Part shown: one piece after another, positions 36,553-48,550 of the stretch
Numbering within the stretch: position 1 is the stretch's first letter
How the letters are laid out: every line of letters begins with the position of its first letter
Source of the DNA: Affinibrenneria salicis
Lineage (GTDB): Bacteria > Pseudomonadota > Gammaproteobacteria > Enterobacterales > Enterobacteriaceae
DNA: 64,000 bases
Assembly (NCBI RefSeq): GCF_008710095.1
Contig: NZ_VYKJ01000003.1
Coordinates: 1 to 64,000, forward strand
Direction of reading: 5' to 3'
Notes under the pieces: model-generated
Seen by the model: the letters and a program-made list of their open reading frames with translations, nothing else
Told to the model about the DNA's origin: nothing
The model's database searches: none
Position numbers and translations under genes: made by a program

Positions 36553-38214
36553 ATGTATCTGGAAAATGTGGAAATTGTCGGATTTCGCGGTATTAACCGC
36601 CTGTCGCTGATGCTGAATGACAACACTATGTTAATCGGCGAGAACGCATGGGGGAAGTCCAGCCTGCTGGATGCGCTGTCGCTGCTGCTTTCTCCCTCGT
36701 TGCCGCTGTATCACTTTTCGCTGCAGGATTTCCACTTTCCGCCCGGCGACGAAAACCGACGCGAGCGTCACCTGCACATTATTTTCACTTTCCGCGAGTC
36801 GCAGCCCGAACGTCATTTGGCGCCGCGTTATCGCGCGCTGTCGCCGCTGTGGATTCAGGACGACGAGCGAGTGCGACGTATTTTCTATCGGCTGGAGGGC
36901 GAGCTGGATGAGAACCAGTCGGTCTCGACGTGGCGCAGTTTTCTTAACGGCGACGGCGATGCGCTCAGCCTGGACCATATCGACCGTCTGGTGCGCCATC
37001 TGGTGCGCCTGCATCCTGTGCTGCGGCTGCGCGATGCGCGCTTTAACCGGCGCTTGCGCGCCGCGCCGGAGCCGGTGGCGCAAAGCGAGGCGCATGAGCA
37101 ACTGGCTGAGGCCTATGAGCAACTGAGCGGCGCGCTGGCTCAGGATCCGCAGCGGCTAACCGATCGCGACCTGCGCCAGGGAATGGCCGCCATTCGCCAG
37201 TTGCTGGAGCACTATTTTTCCGCCCAGAGCGCCGGCGAAGATCGCCAGCCGCGCCGCCAGGCGCAGATATACGACGGTCAGGTCTGGCGCTCGCTGGATA
37301 ATATTAACCGCATCATCGCCGCGTCCGGCAACCGCAGCAGCCGAATTATCCTGCTGGGGCTGTTTTCCACGCTGCTGCAGGCGAAGGGCGCGGTGGAGTT
37401 GGATCCTAACGCGCGGCCGCTGCTGTTGATCGAAGACCCGGAAACGCGCTTGCATCCAATCATGCTGTCGGTGGCCTGGGGGCTGCTCACCCAACTGCCG
37501 CTGCAGAAAATCACCACCACCAACTCCGGCGAGTTGCTGTCGCTGGTGCCGTTCGAACAGGTCTGCCGTCTGGTGCGAGAATCGGCGAAGGTGGCCACCT
37601 ACCGTACCGGCGTCGGCGAACTTAGCGCGGAGGACAGCCGACGTATTACCTTTCATATTCGCCTGAACCGGCCCGCCGCGCTGTTTGCGCGCTGCTGGCT
37701 GCTGGTGGAGGGGGAAACGGAAGTCTGGATGCTGAACGAACTGGCGCGCCAGTGCGGCCACCATTTTGAGGCGGAAGGGATCAAGATCATTGAGTTCGCC
37801 CAGTCCGGCCTGCGGCCGCTGATTAAGTTCGCCCGACGTATGGGTATTGAGTGGCATGCGCTGGCCGACGGCGACGACGCGGGGAAAAAATATGCCGCCA
37901 CCGCGCGCAGCCAGATCGATGAAACGGGGCGGCGCGAACGCGATCACCTGACCATGTTGCCGGCGCTGGATATGGAACATTTTATGTACCGCGAAGGTTT
38001 TCGCGCGGTCTATCACCGGGTGGCCGGCGTACCGGACAACGCGCCGTTGTCGGCGCGCAAGGTGATAATCAAAGCCATTCACCGCACGTCTAAACCCGAT
38101 CTGGCGATTGAAGTGGCGCTGGCGGCGGCCCGTCAGGGAAATGAGTCCGTTCCCGCCTTGATTCGCAGCATGTTTTCGCGCGTGCTGTGGCTGGCGCGCG
38201 GCCGCGCCGACTGA
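36553..38214 (+). CDS. ybjD: OLD-family ATP-dependent endonuclease-like protein YbjD
   Basis: Protein of 553 aa (E. coli 552). An N-terminal ABC/SMC-type ATPase has Walker A GENAWGKSS at residues 29-37 and LLLIEDPETRLHP near residue 295. The C-terminal TOPRIM domain has the metal-binding glutamate in LLVEGETE (about 383-390) and the Asp pair in LADGDDAGKKY (about 437-447). OLD proteins are nucleases that act in DNA repair or phage defence; a specific role of YbjD has not been shown. The start at 36553 follows AGGAGG. It is divergent from lysO and isolated, ending in a strong terminator. Confidence 0.93.
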   Translation: MYLENVEIVGFRGINRLSLMLNDNTMLIGENAWGKSSLLDALSLLLSPSLPLYHFSLQDFHFPPGDENRRERHLHIIFTFRESQPERHLAPRYRALSPLWIQDDERVRRIFYRLEGELDENQSVSTWRSFLNGDGDALSLDHIDRLVRHLVRLHPVLRLRDARFNRRLRAAPEPVAQSEAHEQLAEAYEQLSGALAQDPQRLTDRDLRQGMAAIRQLLEHYFSAQSAGEDRQPRRQAQIYDGQVWRSLDNINRIIAASGNRSSRIILLGLFSTLLQAKGAVELDPNARPLLLIEDPETRLHPIMLSVAWGLLTQLPLQKITTTNSGELLSLVPFEQVCRLVRESAKVATYRTGVGELSAEDSRRITFHIRLNRPAALFARCWLLVEGETEVWMLNELARQCGHHFEAEGIKIIEFAQSGLRPLIKFARRMGIEWHALADGDDAGKKYAATARSQIDETGRRERDHLTMLPALDMEHFMYREGFRAVYHRVAGVPDNAPLSARKVIIKAIHRTSKPDLAIEVALAAARQGNESVPALIRSMFSRVLWLARGRAD

Positions 38215-38226
38215 GCCGGGCCGCCG

Positions 38227-38264
38227 ATAAAAAAATGCCGGCCGCGCGGGACCGGCATTTTTGT
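38227..38264. terminator. Bidirectional terminator between ybjD and cspD
   Basis: AAAATGCCGG and CCGGCATTTTT pair around a ten-base loop, with A and T tracts on both sides. It can end ybjD on the plus strand and cspD on the minus strand. Confidence 0.85.
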
Positions 38265-38315
38265 TTATATTATCCGTCGGGGTTGAGATAGCCTTATTGC
38301 GTCACTATATCTGTA

Positions 38316-38537
38316 TCAGACGGAAGGTTCCGTGGTGAGCGGCACAATAAGGCTGGCGTGGTTGCCTTTGGGTCCCTGGTGCGTATCGAATCTGACAAGC
38401 TGCCCTGCTTTCAGCGTTCGGTAACCATCCATCTGGATGGTGGAGTAGTGGGCAAAGATATCTTCACCGCCGCCTTCCGGACAAATAAATCCAAAACCTT
38501 TGGCATTATTGAACCATTTAACAGTACCCGTCTCCAT
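38316..38537 (-). CDS. cspD: Cold-shock-like protein CspD, replication inhibitor
   Basis: Single-stranded nucleic-acid binding protein of 73 aa with the RNP1 motif KGFGFI and RNP2 motif DIFAHY. In E. coli CspD is made in stationary phase and on starvation, not by cold, and blocks replication initiation. The longer acidic loop GGGEDIF and the C-terminal tail distinguish it from CspA. It is divergent from clpS, the same position as in E. coli. Confidence 0.96.
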   Translation of the reverse strand: METGTVKWFNNAKGFGFICPEGGGEDIFAHYSTIQMDGYRTLKAGQLVRFDTHQGPKGNHASLIVPLTTEPSV

Positions 38538-38874
38538 GCTTTACATCCTTCGCAAGCGTATACGTTAAGTGAGGTTATTTGGTCAGAGTGAATATCGGTG
38601 ATTAAAATATCACCAGCTCACCGGCTACACTCTAGAGCAACGAAAAGTGACGTCAAGAGTCTGGCTTTTTAAGGTGGCGATCAGTTTGTCAAACTTTGAT
38701 ACAGATAACGCTATTGGGCAACGTTCGCCCGCTGATTCGCGCAGGATATCGACCTGGTCCGGGCAGAGAATTGCGTTCAGGCATGGCAAAATAAAAACCA
38801 GCCGTGCTACTGTTTAGCAGGATAAGGCACGATGATCGATGTAATAACCGTCTTCAGACGAGATTAGGCAGACA
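38538..38874. other. Divergent promoter region between cspD and clpS
   Basis: About 337 bases holding promoters for cspD and clpSA. GATTAAAATATCACC and other AT-rich segments lie near cspD. Nothing that looks like a separate gene was seen. Confidence 0.5.
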
Positions 38875-39195
38875 ATGGGAAACAACAGTACACGGCCGCT
38901 TTCCGACCAGGTGGCCGAAGAACAACGTGTTGAAGCGCTTCGGCCGCCATCGATGTATAAAGTGATATTGAACAACGATGACTATACGCCGATGGAATTT
39001 GTTATTGACGTTCTGCAAAAGTTCTTTTCTTATGATATTGAACGTGCAACGCAACTGATGCTTACGGTGCACTACCAGGGCAAAGCCATTTGCGGCGTTT
39101 TTACCGCGGAAGTGGCGGAAACCAAGGTTGTACAGGTAAACCGTTACGCCAGAGAGAATGAGCATCCATTGCTCTGTACGCTGGAAAAGGCCTGA
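38875..39195 (+). CDS. clpS: ClpS adaptor for ClpAP
   Basis: Cytosolic N-end-rule adaptor of 106 aa that binds proteins with exposed Leu, Phe, Tyr or Trp and hands them to ClpAP. The conserved core [25 protein letters not shown] contains the Asn and Asp residues that hold the substrate N-terminus, and [14 protein letters not shown] is at the ClpA interface. The flexible N-terminal 25 residues differ from E. coli, as expected. clpA starts 27 bases after the stop. Confidence 0.97.
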   Translation: MGNNSTRPLSDQVAEEQRVEALRPPSMYKVILNNDDYTPMEFVIDVLQKFFSYDIERATQLMLTVHYQGKAICGVFTAEVAETKVVQVNRYARENEHPLLCTLEKA

Positions 39196-39222
39196 TGTGG
39201 CAATTTATAGGGGGAGGTGCCT

Positions 39223-41499
39223 ATGCTCAATCAAGAACTCGAACTCAGTCTTAACATGGCGTTCGCCAGAGCGCGTGAGCACAGACATGAGTTTATGACC
39301 GTGGAGCACCTGTTGCTGGCGTTGCTCAGCAACCCGGCCGCGCGCGAAGCGCTGGAAGCCTGCACCGTGGATTTAGTGGCCTTGCGTCAGGAACTGGAAG
39401 CTTTTATCGAGCAGACCACCCCAACGCTGCCTGCCACCGAAGAAGAGCGCGAGACTCAGCCAACGCTTAGCTTCCAGCGCGTGCTGCAGCGGGCGGTGTT
39501 CCACGTTCAGTCCTCCGGGCGCAACGAAGTCTCCGGCGCCAATGTGCTGGTCGCGATTTTCAGCGAGCAGGAGTCGCAGGCCGCCTATCTGCTGCGTAAG
39601 CATGATGTCAGCCGGCTCGATGTGGTGAACTTTATTTCCCATGGTACGCGTAAAGAAGAGTCCGGCCCGGCATCCGGTTCGGAAAATCCTGTCAATGAAG
39701 AGCAGGCCGGAGGCGAAGAACGTATGGAAAACTTCACCACCAATCTGAACCAACTGGCGAAGGTGGGCGGCATCGATCCGCTGATTGGCCGTGACAAAGA
39801 GCTGGAGCGCACCATCCAGGTGTTGTGCCGGCGTCGTAAAAACAATCCGTTGCTGGTGGGCGAGTCCGGCGTCGGCAAGACCGCCATCGCTGAAGGGCTG
39901 GCGTGGCGCATCGTGCGCGGCGACGTGCCGGAGGTAATGGCCGACTGCACTCTCTATTCGCTGGATATCGGTTCGCTGCTGGCGGGCACTAAGTATCGCG
40001 GCGACTTCGAGAAACGTTTTAAAGCGTTGCTGAAACAGCTGGAGCAGGATCGCAACAGCATCCTGTTTATCGATGAGATCCATACCATCATCGGCGCCGG
40101 CGCGGCGTCCGGCGGGCAGGTCGACGCCGCCAACCTGATCAAACCGCTGCTGTCCAGCGGCAAGATCCGGGTGATCGGCTCGACGACCTATCAGGAGTTC
40201 AGCAATATTTTTGAGAAGGATCGGGCGCTGGCGCGTCGTTTCCAGAAAATCGACATCACCGAGCCGAGCGTCGAGGAAACGGTGCAGATTATTAATGGTC
40301 TGAAACCGAAGTACGAAGCGCACCATGACGTGCGCTATACCGCGAAAGCGGTGCGGGCGGCCGTGGAGCTGGCGGCGAAATACATCAATGACCGTCATCT
40401 GCCGGATAAGGCGATCGACGTTATCGATGAGGCGGGCGCGCGCAGTCGGCTGATGCCGGTCAGCAAGCGCAAGAAAACGGTCAACGTGGCGGACATCGAA
40501 TCCGTGGTGGCGCGTATTGCCCGTATTCCGGAAAAAACCGTCTCGGCCAGCGATCGCGACGTGCTGAGAAATCTGGGCGATCGGCTGAAAATGCTGGTGT
40601 TTGGCCAGGACAAAGCCATCGAGGCCCTGACCGAAGCGATCAAGATGAGCCGCGCCGGGCTGGGGCAGGAGCGTAAACCGGTCGGCTCGTTCCTGTTCGC
40701 CGGGCCGACCGGCGTGGGTAAAACGGAAGTCACGCTGCAGCTGGCCAAAGCGCTGGATATTGAACTGCTGCGCTTCGATATGTCCGAGTACATGGAACGG
40801 CACACGGTCAGCCGTTTGATCGGCGCGCCTCCCGGCTACGTCGGTTACGATCAGGGCGGTCTGCTGACCGACGCGGTGATTAAACATCCGCACTCGGTGC
40901 TGCTGCTTGACGAGATCGAAAAAGCGCACCCGGACGTGTTCAACCTGCTGCTGCAGGTGATGGATAACGGTACGCTGACCGACAACAACGGGCGCAAAGC
41001 GGACTTCCGCAACGTGATCGTGGTGATGACCACTAACGCCGGGGTGCGTGAAACGCAGCGTAAATCCATCGGTCTCATTCAGCAGGACAACAGCACCGAT
41101 GCGATGGAAGAGATCAAAAAGATCTTTACGCCGGAATTCCGCAACCGTCTGGACGGCATTATCTGGTTCAATCACCTGTCGAGCGAAGTGATTCAGCAGG
41201 TGGTGGATAAATTTATCGTTGAGCTGCAGGCGCAGCTGGATGCGAAAGGCGTATCGCTGGAAGTCAGCGATGACGCGCGCAACTGGCTGGCGGAGAAAGG
41301 TTACGACAAGGCGATGGGCGCGCGGCCGATGGCGCGCGTGATGCAGGAAAGCCTGAAAAAACCGCTGGCCAACGAGCTGCTGTTCGGCTCGCTGGTTGAC
41401 GGCGGCGCGGTGCAGGTTGAACTGGATCAGGAAAAACAGGAGTTGACCTATCGTTTCCTCAGCGCGCGTTCGCACAAAGCGGAAGGCGCGGTTCACTAA
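39223..41499 (+). CDS. clpA: ATP-dependent Clp protease ATPase subunit ClpA
   Basis: AAA+ unfoldase of 758 aa, exactly as in E. coli, that works with ClpP. An N-domain (residues 1-140) with two Clp repeats binds ClpS. D1 has Walker A GESGVGKT (about 213-220) and D2 has GPTGVGKT (about 496-503). The ClpP-binding loop (IGLIQQDN, around residue 616) is kept. The start at 39223 ([11 protein letters not shown]) has GGGGAGG upstream; an in-frame codon at 39217 lies in that motif. A terminator follows. Confidence 0.97.
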   Translation: MLNQELELSLNMAFARAREHRHEFMTVEHLLLALLSNPAAREALEACTVDLVALRQELEAFIEQTTPTLPATEEERETQPTLSFQRVLQRAVFHVQSSGRNEVSGANVLVAIFSEQESQAAYLLRKHDVSRLDVVNFISHGTRKEESGPASGSENPVNEEQAGGEERMENFTTNLNQLAKVGGIDPLIGRDKELERTIQVLCRRRKNNPLLVGESGVGKTAIAEGLAWRIVRGDVPEVMADCTLYSLDIGSLLAGTKYRGDFEKRFKALLKQLEQDRNSILFIDEIHTIIGAGAASGGQVDAANLIKPLLSSGKIRVIGSTTYQEFSNIFEKDRALARRFQKIDITEPSVEETVQIINGLKPKYEAHHDVRYTAKAVRAAVELAAKYINDRHLPDKAIDVIDEAGARSRLMPVSKRKKTVNVADIESVVARIARIPEKTVSASDRDVLRNLGDRLKMLVFGQDKAIEALTEAIKMSRAGLGQERKPVGSFLFAGPTGVGKTEVTLQLAKALDIELLRFDMSEYMERHTVSRLIGAPPGYVGYDQGGLLTDAVIKHPHSVLLLDEIEKAHPDVFNLLLQVMDNGTLTDNNGRKADFRNVIVVMTTNAGVRETQRKSIGLIQQDNSTDAMEEIKKIFTPEFRNRLDGIIWFNHLSSEVIQQVVDKFIVELQAQLDAKGVSLEVSDDARNWLAEKGYDKAMGARPMARVMQESLKKPLANELLFGSLVDGGAVQVELDQEKQELTYRFLSARSHKAEGAVH

Positions 41500-41518
41500 C
41501 TTTTTTCTGACGCGATAG

Positions 41519-41548
41519 AAAAGCGGTGCCCCGGCACCGCTTTTTTTG
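41519..41548 (+). terminator. Terminator of clpSA
   Basis: AAGCGGTGC/GCACCGCTT with a four-base loop, followed by a run of seven T. Confidence 0.88.
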
Positions 41549-41580
41549 TCTGCCTTAAACCATTTCCTGGAAGGTGGCGA

Positions 41581-41695
41581 TTGTTCCTGTCGGGCTATAG
41601 CCCGAAGACAGCCGATGAGGAAATGTTTCGCTTTACGCCGGGATGCATCCGGAGATGCAGCGACGTTTCTTTATCGGCAATGCACTCAGGAACAA
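41581..41695 (+). ncRNA. Candidate structured RNA with a three-way junction
   Basis: A closing stem TTGTTCCTG/CAGGAACAA (41581-41589 with 41687-41695, 9 bp) encloses two arms. The first is TCGGGC-TATA-GCCCGA (41590-41605). The second is a 15-bp helix, 41611-41625 with 41664-41678, that includes three G-U pairs valid only for a plus-strand RNA, topped by TCGC/GCGA and the hairpin GCATC-CGGA-GATGC. The order suggests a folded RNA, not a simple DNA palindrome. A terminator hairpin follows about 50 bases downstream. No family was recognised. It could also be a mobile repeat with inverted termini. Confidence 0.5.
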
Positions 41696-41746
41696 CGCTA
41701 AGGTATGGCGGATAAGCGTTTTAGCTCCGTTTTAGCGGGCCGCGTC

Positions 41747-41775
41747 AAAACCGCCCATTATGAAGGCGGTTTTTT
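41747..41775 (+). terminator. Terminator downstream of the structured RNA candidate
   Basis: AAAACCGCC/GGCGGTTTT with loop CATTATGAA, followed by more T. Symmetrical A and T tracts would also let it act on the minus strand. Confidence 0.75.
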
Positions 41776-41813
41776 GCTGTCAGTCATCCGTGGCGGCGTG
41801 GATATAGCAAAAC

Positions 41814-41839
41814 GCCCTTGCCGCTACTCCGGCAAGGGC
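41814..41839 (-). terminator. Terminator of infA
   Basis: On the minus strand, GCCCTTGCC and GGCAAGGGC pair around an eight-base loop and are followed by GTTTTGC. It lies about 55 bases after the infA stop. Confidence 0.75.
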
Positions 41840-41894
41840 ATCGAGGGATACATCCTCAGGGATCGCCTTCTTTCAGCGACAGGTGAGCCGGCGC

Positions 41895-42215
<321 letters not shown>

Positions 42216-42339
42216 TTATCTACCCTCGGCTGCAGGCCGACGCGGCGTCGGCTTTTCTCTCCGCGCGACTGACGATCTCAGCGCCTGAAGCGGGGTTTGC
42301 CCGGCGCCCGTCTGCATCCTGAAGGTTATTGGGTCGTGG

Positions 42340-43044
42340 TTATGGCGTCGGCGCACTCAGCGTTTGCGGCTGCCAGCAGCGCACGCTGATCTCCTGCTGC
42401 CGCAACGCCGCCAGATAGCGCAAAAAACGCAGACGGGGAATTTCCCTCACGCCCAGCGAAGCGGTGTGCGCATTCAGTACCTGGCAGTCGATCAACTGGC
42501 CGCCATAACGAATAAAATGGTGCTGGAACGTCAGCAGCGCGTATTTGGAGGCATTATCGCTGCGGCTGAACATCGACTCGCCGCAGAACAGCGCGCCCTG
42601 CGCTACGCCATACAGGCCACCAACAAGGCGGCTATTCTGCCACACTTCGACCGAATGTGCTTGTCCTAACGTATGTAACTGACAATAAGCCTGAATTATC
42701 TCCGCCGAGATCCAGGTGCCGTCATGGTGTTCCGTCGCGCAGGCGCCGATTACCCCGGGAAAGGCCTGGTTGAGCGTTACCTGATAATCGTGACGGCGCA
42801 GGAATTTTTTCAGACTGCGGCTGAGATGAAATTCGCCGGGGAATAGCACCGCGCGCGGATCCGGCGACCACCACAGGATTGCGTCGCCGGGGGAATACCA
42901 GGGGAAAATGCCCTGTTGATAGGCCGCCGTCAGGCGTTCGGGCGACAAATCGCCGCCGAACGCCAGCAGCCCGTTAGGTTCGCGCAGCGCAGCGGCGGGA
43001 TCGGGAAAATGCAGCGAATGAGGCGAAAGCTGAATCAGTTGCAT
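42340..43044 (-). CDS. aat: Leucyl/phenylalanyl-tRNA-protein transferase Aat
   Basis: Adds Leu or Phe from aminoacyl-tRNA to proteins with N-terminal Arg or Lys, creating substrates for the ClpS-ClpAP pathway encoded just upstream. The product is 234 aa, as in E. coli. Conserved blocks are [40 protein letters not shown]...[21 protein letters not shown] and LIDCQV. The start at 43044 ([11 protein letters not shown]) was chosen by similarity; a GTG lies four codons upstream, and neither has a strong ribosome-binding site. Confidence 0.95.
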   Translation of the reverse strand: MQLIQLSPHSLHFPDPAAALREPNGLLAFGGDLSPERLTAAYQQGIFPWYSPGDAILWWSPDPRAVLFPGEFHLSRSLKKFLRRHDYQVTLNQAFPGVIGACATEHHDGTWISAEIIQAYCQLHTLGQAHSVEVWQNSRLVGGLYGVAQGALFCGESMFSRSDNASKYALLTFQHHFIRYGGQLIDCQVLNAHTASLGVREIPRLRFLRYLAALRQQEISVRCWQPQTLSAPTP

Positions 43045-43122
43045 AATATTCTGCACCGAATGTTGTCAATGCCAGCGCCGGCGGTATCCCGCCGCGCGGC
43101 GCGGCGGGATATGCCCCGACGA

Positions 43123-44868
43123 TCAGAGATGTTGATAGAACTGCCAGTAACGGCCCCGCTGCGCCAGCAATTGCCGGTGGCTGCCCTGTTCAATAATTTG
43201 TCCATCATCCATTACGCAAATGTTGTCCATCGTGGCCAGTTCATGCAAGCGATGGGTGACGACAATCAGCGTTTTATGCCGACAGTGCTGGCGCAGCAGG
43301 GCCAGAATATGGCGTTCTGTCGCGGCATCCAGCCCTTCGGTTGGCTCATCGAGCAGCACCAGCGGGGCGGGATGCAGCAGCGCGCGCGCGATGCCGATAC
43401 GCCGCTGTTCGCCGCCGGATAGCTGGCGTCCCCCTTCGCCCAGCCAGGCGTTGAGGCCTTCGTTATCCAGCAGTTTCTCCAGTCCGGTCTGGCGCAGCAG
43501 CAGTTCCAGTTGGCGATCGTCGGCCTGCGGCGCCGCCAGCAGCAGATTGTCGCGCAGCGTGGCGCTAAAGATATGCACCCGCTGCGGTACGACGCTCATC
43601 ATGGCGCGCAGGCTGGCTTCTGACCAGCGCGCCAGCGGCTGATCGTTGAGGCGAATCTCTCCCTCGCTGCAGTCCCAGGCGCGAGTCAGCAACTGCAGCA
43701 GGGTCGATTTCCCGCAGCCGGTGCGGCCGAGCAGCGCGATATGCTCGCCCGGGCGCGCCGTCAGCGAAACGTTGCGCAGCGCCGGCTGCGGCTGATGCGG
43801 CCAGCCGAAGCCGACGTTATCCAGCGTCAACGTCGCATCTTTGGCGACGGCGGGGCCAGCGGCGGGAAAGCTGACCGCCGGCGGCTGGCGGATTAGCTGG
43901 CTGACGCGGCTGGCCGAGGCGATCACCTGACCCATATGCTGGAAGGCGGCGCTGACCGGGCCGAGCGCTTCGAACGCGGCCAGCGAGGCGAAGACGAACA
44001 GCGCGATCAGCGCGCCGGGCTGGGCGTCGCCGCCGATGCCGCTGGCGGCCAGCCACAGGATGAGCGTAACGGTCAGTCCGGTCGCCAGGATCAGCAGCGA
44101 CTGCGACAGTCCGCTCAGGTTCGCCTGTTGTTGTTGACGCTTCAGCCAGCGCTGTTCGATGTCGTCCAGCCGCTGGCGAAACGCGTCCAGCGCGCCAAAA
44201 ATCGTCAGTTCGGCCTGGCCCTGCAGCCAGATGGTCAACTGGGTGCGATATTGCGCGCGCAGTTCGGTCAGATCCTGGCCGATCGGCCGACCGGCGCGGT
44301 AAAACGCCACCGGCAGGATGAGCAGCAGCGCCAGCATTATCGCGCCCAGCGTCAGCGCCAGTGCGGCGTCCAGCCAGCTCAGCCCCCAACTGACTAGCGC
44401 GATCACCGCCAGCGCGCTGAGTAACGGCGACAGCACGCGCAGATAAAGGTGATCGAGCGTATCGACGTCGGCGACCAGCCGGTTGAGCAATTCGCCCTGG
44501 CGAAAGCGGGCAATGCCGCCCGGCGACAGCGGCAGAATACGGGAGAAGGTGAAGACCCGCAGATGTTGCAATACCCGGAAGGTGGCGTCGTGGCTGACCA
44601 GCCGTTCCGCGTAGCGTCCGGCGGTGCGCGCTATCGCCGCGCCGCGCACTCCGGCGGCCGGCAGCATATAGTTAAAGGTGAGCAAACCGGCCAGGCCGGC
44701 CAGCGCCGAGCCGGCCAGGAACCAGCCCGACAGGGTAATCAGACCGATGCTGGCCAGCAGCGTGACTACCGCCAGCAGGATCCCCAGACTCAGACGCCAG
44801 ATATGGCGGCGGTACAGCGCCAGATAAGGGCGCAGTATCCTCAGAGCGTTAGGTTTATTCGTACGCAT
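43123..44868 (-). CDS. cydC: CydC subunit of the CydDC thiol exporter
   Basis: Half-ABC transporter of 581 aa that forms a heterodimer with CydD. CydDC is needed for cytochrome bd assembly and was described as exporting cysteine and glutathione to the periplasm; recent structural work argues for haem handling. Six membrane helices span residues 20-300. The ATPase has Walker A GRTGCGKST (about 375-383), signature LSGGEQRR and Walker B LVLLDEPTEG. The start at 44868 is two bases after the cydD stop, so translation is probably coupled. Confidence 0.95.
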   Translation of the reverse strand: MRTNKPNALRILRPYLALYRRHIWRLSLGILLAVVTLLASIGLITLSGWFLAGSALAGLAGLLTFNYMLPAAGVRGAAIARTAGRYAERLVSHDATFRVLQHLRVFTFSRILPLSPGGIARFRQGELLNRLVADVDTLDHLYLRVLSPLLSALAVIALVSWGLSWLDAALALTLGAIMLALLLILPVAFYRAGRPIGQDLTELRAQYRTQLTIWLQGQAELTIFGALDAFRQRLDDIEQRWLKRQQQQANLSGLSQSLLILATGLTVTLILWLAASGIGGDAQPGALIALFVFASLAAFEALGPVSAAFQHMGQVIASASRVSQLIRQPPAVSFPAAGPAVAKDATLTLDNVGFGWPHQPQPALRNVSLTARPGEHIALLGRTGCGKSTLLQLLTRAWDCSEGEIRLNDQPLARWSEASLRAMMSVVPQRVHIFSATLRDNLLLAAPQADDRQLELLLRQTGLEKLLDNEGLNAWLGEGGRQLSGGEQRRIGIARALLHPAPLVLLDEPTEGLDAATERHILALLRQHCRHKTLIVVTHRLHELATMDNICVMDDGQIIEQGSHRQLLAQRGRYWQFYQHL

Positions 44869-44870
44869 AA

Positions 44871-46640
44871 TCACAGATCTCCCTGGCGCTGAGCGAGCAG
44901 AGTGGCGAACGGTCCGGGTCGGGCGCTCAGACTGGCGTAGTCGCCCTGCTGGATGATGTCGCCTGCCGCCATGACCCACACCTCGTCATAATCGATGGTT
45001 TCCGCCAGTTGGTGGGTGACCAGCAGCGTGGTTTGCCGACGCGCCGCGTGATTGAGCGCGGCCATCACCCGCTGCTCGCTGTGGCTGTCGAGGCTGGCGG
45101 CCGGTTCGTCCAGCAGCAGCAGGCGGCCGGGCGAGAGCAGGGCGCGGGCGACGGCCACGCGCTGCGCCTGGCCGACGGACAGGCGGGCGGCGCCGTCGCC
45201 GAGCGGCGTATCCAGACCCTGCGGCAGCAGCGGCAGGAATTCGGACACCCCGGCGCGATCCAGCGCCTGGCGCAACGCTTCATCGTCGGCGTCTGGCCGG
45301 CCGAGCAAAATATTGGCGCGCAGAGTTTGCGCCGGCAGATGCGGATTCTGGCCGACCCAGTTAATCGCCTCGCGCCATGCCGCCGGCGCCAGCGTATTAA
45401 GTTCGACGCCGTTGACGGTCAGCGAACCGCGGTACGGCAGAAAACCCAGCAGCAGATTCAGCAGCGAACTCTTGCCCGCGCCGCTGACGCCGACGAGGGC
45501 AATGCGTTTGCCGCCGTCGAGGCTGAAATTGAGCGGTCCGGCCAGCGTGGCGCCGGACGGCGACAGGATCACCAGATCGCGGGCGGTCAGCGCGAGCGGC
45601 TGATCGTCCGTCAGACGCTGTCGCCCGCCGTTGATGCGCTCGCCCTCGGCCGACAAAAAGGTTTCCAGCGCTTCGGCCGCGCCGATCGCCTGCGCTTTGG
45701 CGTGATAAAAGGTGCCGAGATCGCGCAGCGGTTGAAAAAATTCAGGCGCGAGGATTAACACCAGAAAACCGGCGGACAGCGTGACGCCGGTGCCGTAATG
45801 ACCGAAATTCAGTTCGCCCAGATAGGAAAAGCCAAAATAAACCGCCACCACGGCGATGGAGATCGAGGCGAAGAATTCCAGCACGCCGGAGGACAGAAAT
45901 GCCATGCGCAGCACTTCCATGGTGCGGCGGCGGAAGCTTGCCGAGGCGGCGCGGATCTGTTCGGTTTCCGCCGCGCCGCGATGAAATAGCCGCAGCGTTT
46001 CCAGGCCGCGCAACCGATCGAGAAAATGACCGCTCAGACGCGACAACGCCAGGAAGTTACGCCGGTTGGCATCGGCGGCGCCCATGCCGACCAGCGCCAT
46101 AAACAGCGGGATCAGCGGGGCGGTCAGCAGCAGGATCAGGCCGGCGGCCCAGTTGACCGGAAATACGGCCGCCAGAATCAGCAGCGGCACCAGCGCGGCC
46201 AGATACATTTGCGGCAGATAGCGGGCATAGTAATCCTGCATATCCTCGATTTGTTCCAGAATAATGGTTGCCCAGCTGCCGGCGGGTTTTCCCTGAATCC
46301 AGGCCGGCCCGAGCTGCTGCAGTTTATCCAGCACCTGACGACGGATCTGCTGGCGTATGATCCGGCCGCAGATGAAACCGACCCGTTCGCGCAGCGCGCT
46401 AAACAACGCGCGTAGCGCAAAGGCGAGGATCAATAACAGGAAATCGTTCTGTAAGGAGGAAGTTGGTCGGTGATCAATAATCAGCGCCTGCAGCAGCGAC
46501 GCCAGCAGCCAGGCCTGGGCCACGATCAGCAGTCCGCTGATAAAGCCAAGGAGGAGTGAAATCCGCAGCCAGCGGCGTGCCAACCCGCTTTGCCGCCTGA
46601 GCCAGTGGGTTAATTCCTGTTGTCTGGTTTTTTTCATCAT
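44871..46640 (-). CDS. cydD: CydD subunit of the CydDC thiol exporter
   Basis: Half-ABC transporter of 589 aa (E. coli 588), partner of CydC. The membrane domain includes GPAWIQGKPAGSWATIILEQIEDM and VGMGAADANRRNFLALSRLSGHFLDRLRG. The ATPase has Walker A GVSGAGKSS and a modified signature LSVGQAQR, as in E. coli CydD, then LLLLDEPAASLD. Two adjacent Met codons occur at the start; MKKTRQQELTHWL aligns with E. coli. Confidence 0.95.
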   Translation of the reverse strand: MMKKTRQQELTHWLRRQSGLARRWLRISLLLGFISGLLIVAQAWLLASLLQALIIDHRPTSSLQNDFLLLILAFALRALFSALRERVGFICGRIIRQQIRRQVLDKLQQLGPAWIQGKPAGSWATIILEQIEDMQDYYARYLPQMYLAALVPLLILAAVFPVNWAAGLILLLTAPLIPLFMALVGMGAADANRRNFLALSRLSGHFLDRLRGLETLRLFHRGAAETEQIRAASASFRRRTMEVLRMAFLSSGVLEFFASISIAVVAVYFGFSYLGELNFGHYGTGVTLSAGFLVLILAPEFFQPLRDLGTFYHAKAQAIGAAEALETFLSAEGERINGGRQRLTDDQPLALTARDLVILSPSGATLAGPLNFSLDGGKRIALVGVSGAGKSSLLNLLLGFLPYRGSLTVNGVELNTLAPAAWREAINWVGQNPHLPAQTLRANILLGRPDADDEALRQALDRAGVSEFLPLLPQGLDTPLGDGAARLSVGQAQRVAVARALLSPGRLLLLDEPAASLDSHSEQRVMAALNHAARRQTTLLVTHQLAETIDYDEVWVMAAGDIIQQGDYASLSARPGPFATLLAQRQGDL

Positions 46641-46839
46641 GTACCAGTTATATGCAGGTGAAGCGTGGTGTTAATAAAAAATAACGCTTATATAACCATT
46701 ACTTAACACTACGTCGACACAATGATTTAAGTGCCGCCATGTTACCTTTTCGGCGCGGCGCTGCAAACGAAAAGCCATGTCCGGCGATGATGCAATGTGA
46801 CCGGCCAGGGAGAAAATATGGGGAAAGAGGCGGAGAAGG

Positions 46840-46872
46840 CCGCCCGGCGCGGCAATAAGCCGCGCCGGGCGG
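46840..46872 (-). terminator. GC-rich hairpin downstream of trxB
   Basis: A 14-bp perfect stem (CCGCCCGGCGCGGC with its complement) with loop AATAA lies 18 bases after the trxB stop. The downstream tail on the minus strand is pyrimidine-rich but lacks a T-run, so it may act mainly to protect the mRNA end. Confidence 0.65.
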
Positions 46873-46889
46873 AAAAACGGCGGGAGTGA

Positions 46890-48550
<1,661 letters not shown>

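Larger units (their letters stand above)
41549..41813. other. clpA-infA intergenic region lacking tRNA-Ser
   Basis: Where E. coli has the tRNA gene serW, this region holds a highly structured segment (41581-41695) and a second terminator-like hairpin (41747-41775). No tRNA acceptor or T-arm sequence for serine was found. Confidence 0.6.

Noticed and set aside
39373..41496. 707-codon minus-strand frame opposite clpA
   Set aside because: Antisense frame of the conserved clpA gene; no start signal and His/Gln/Arg-rich nonsense composition.
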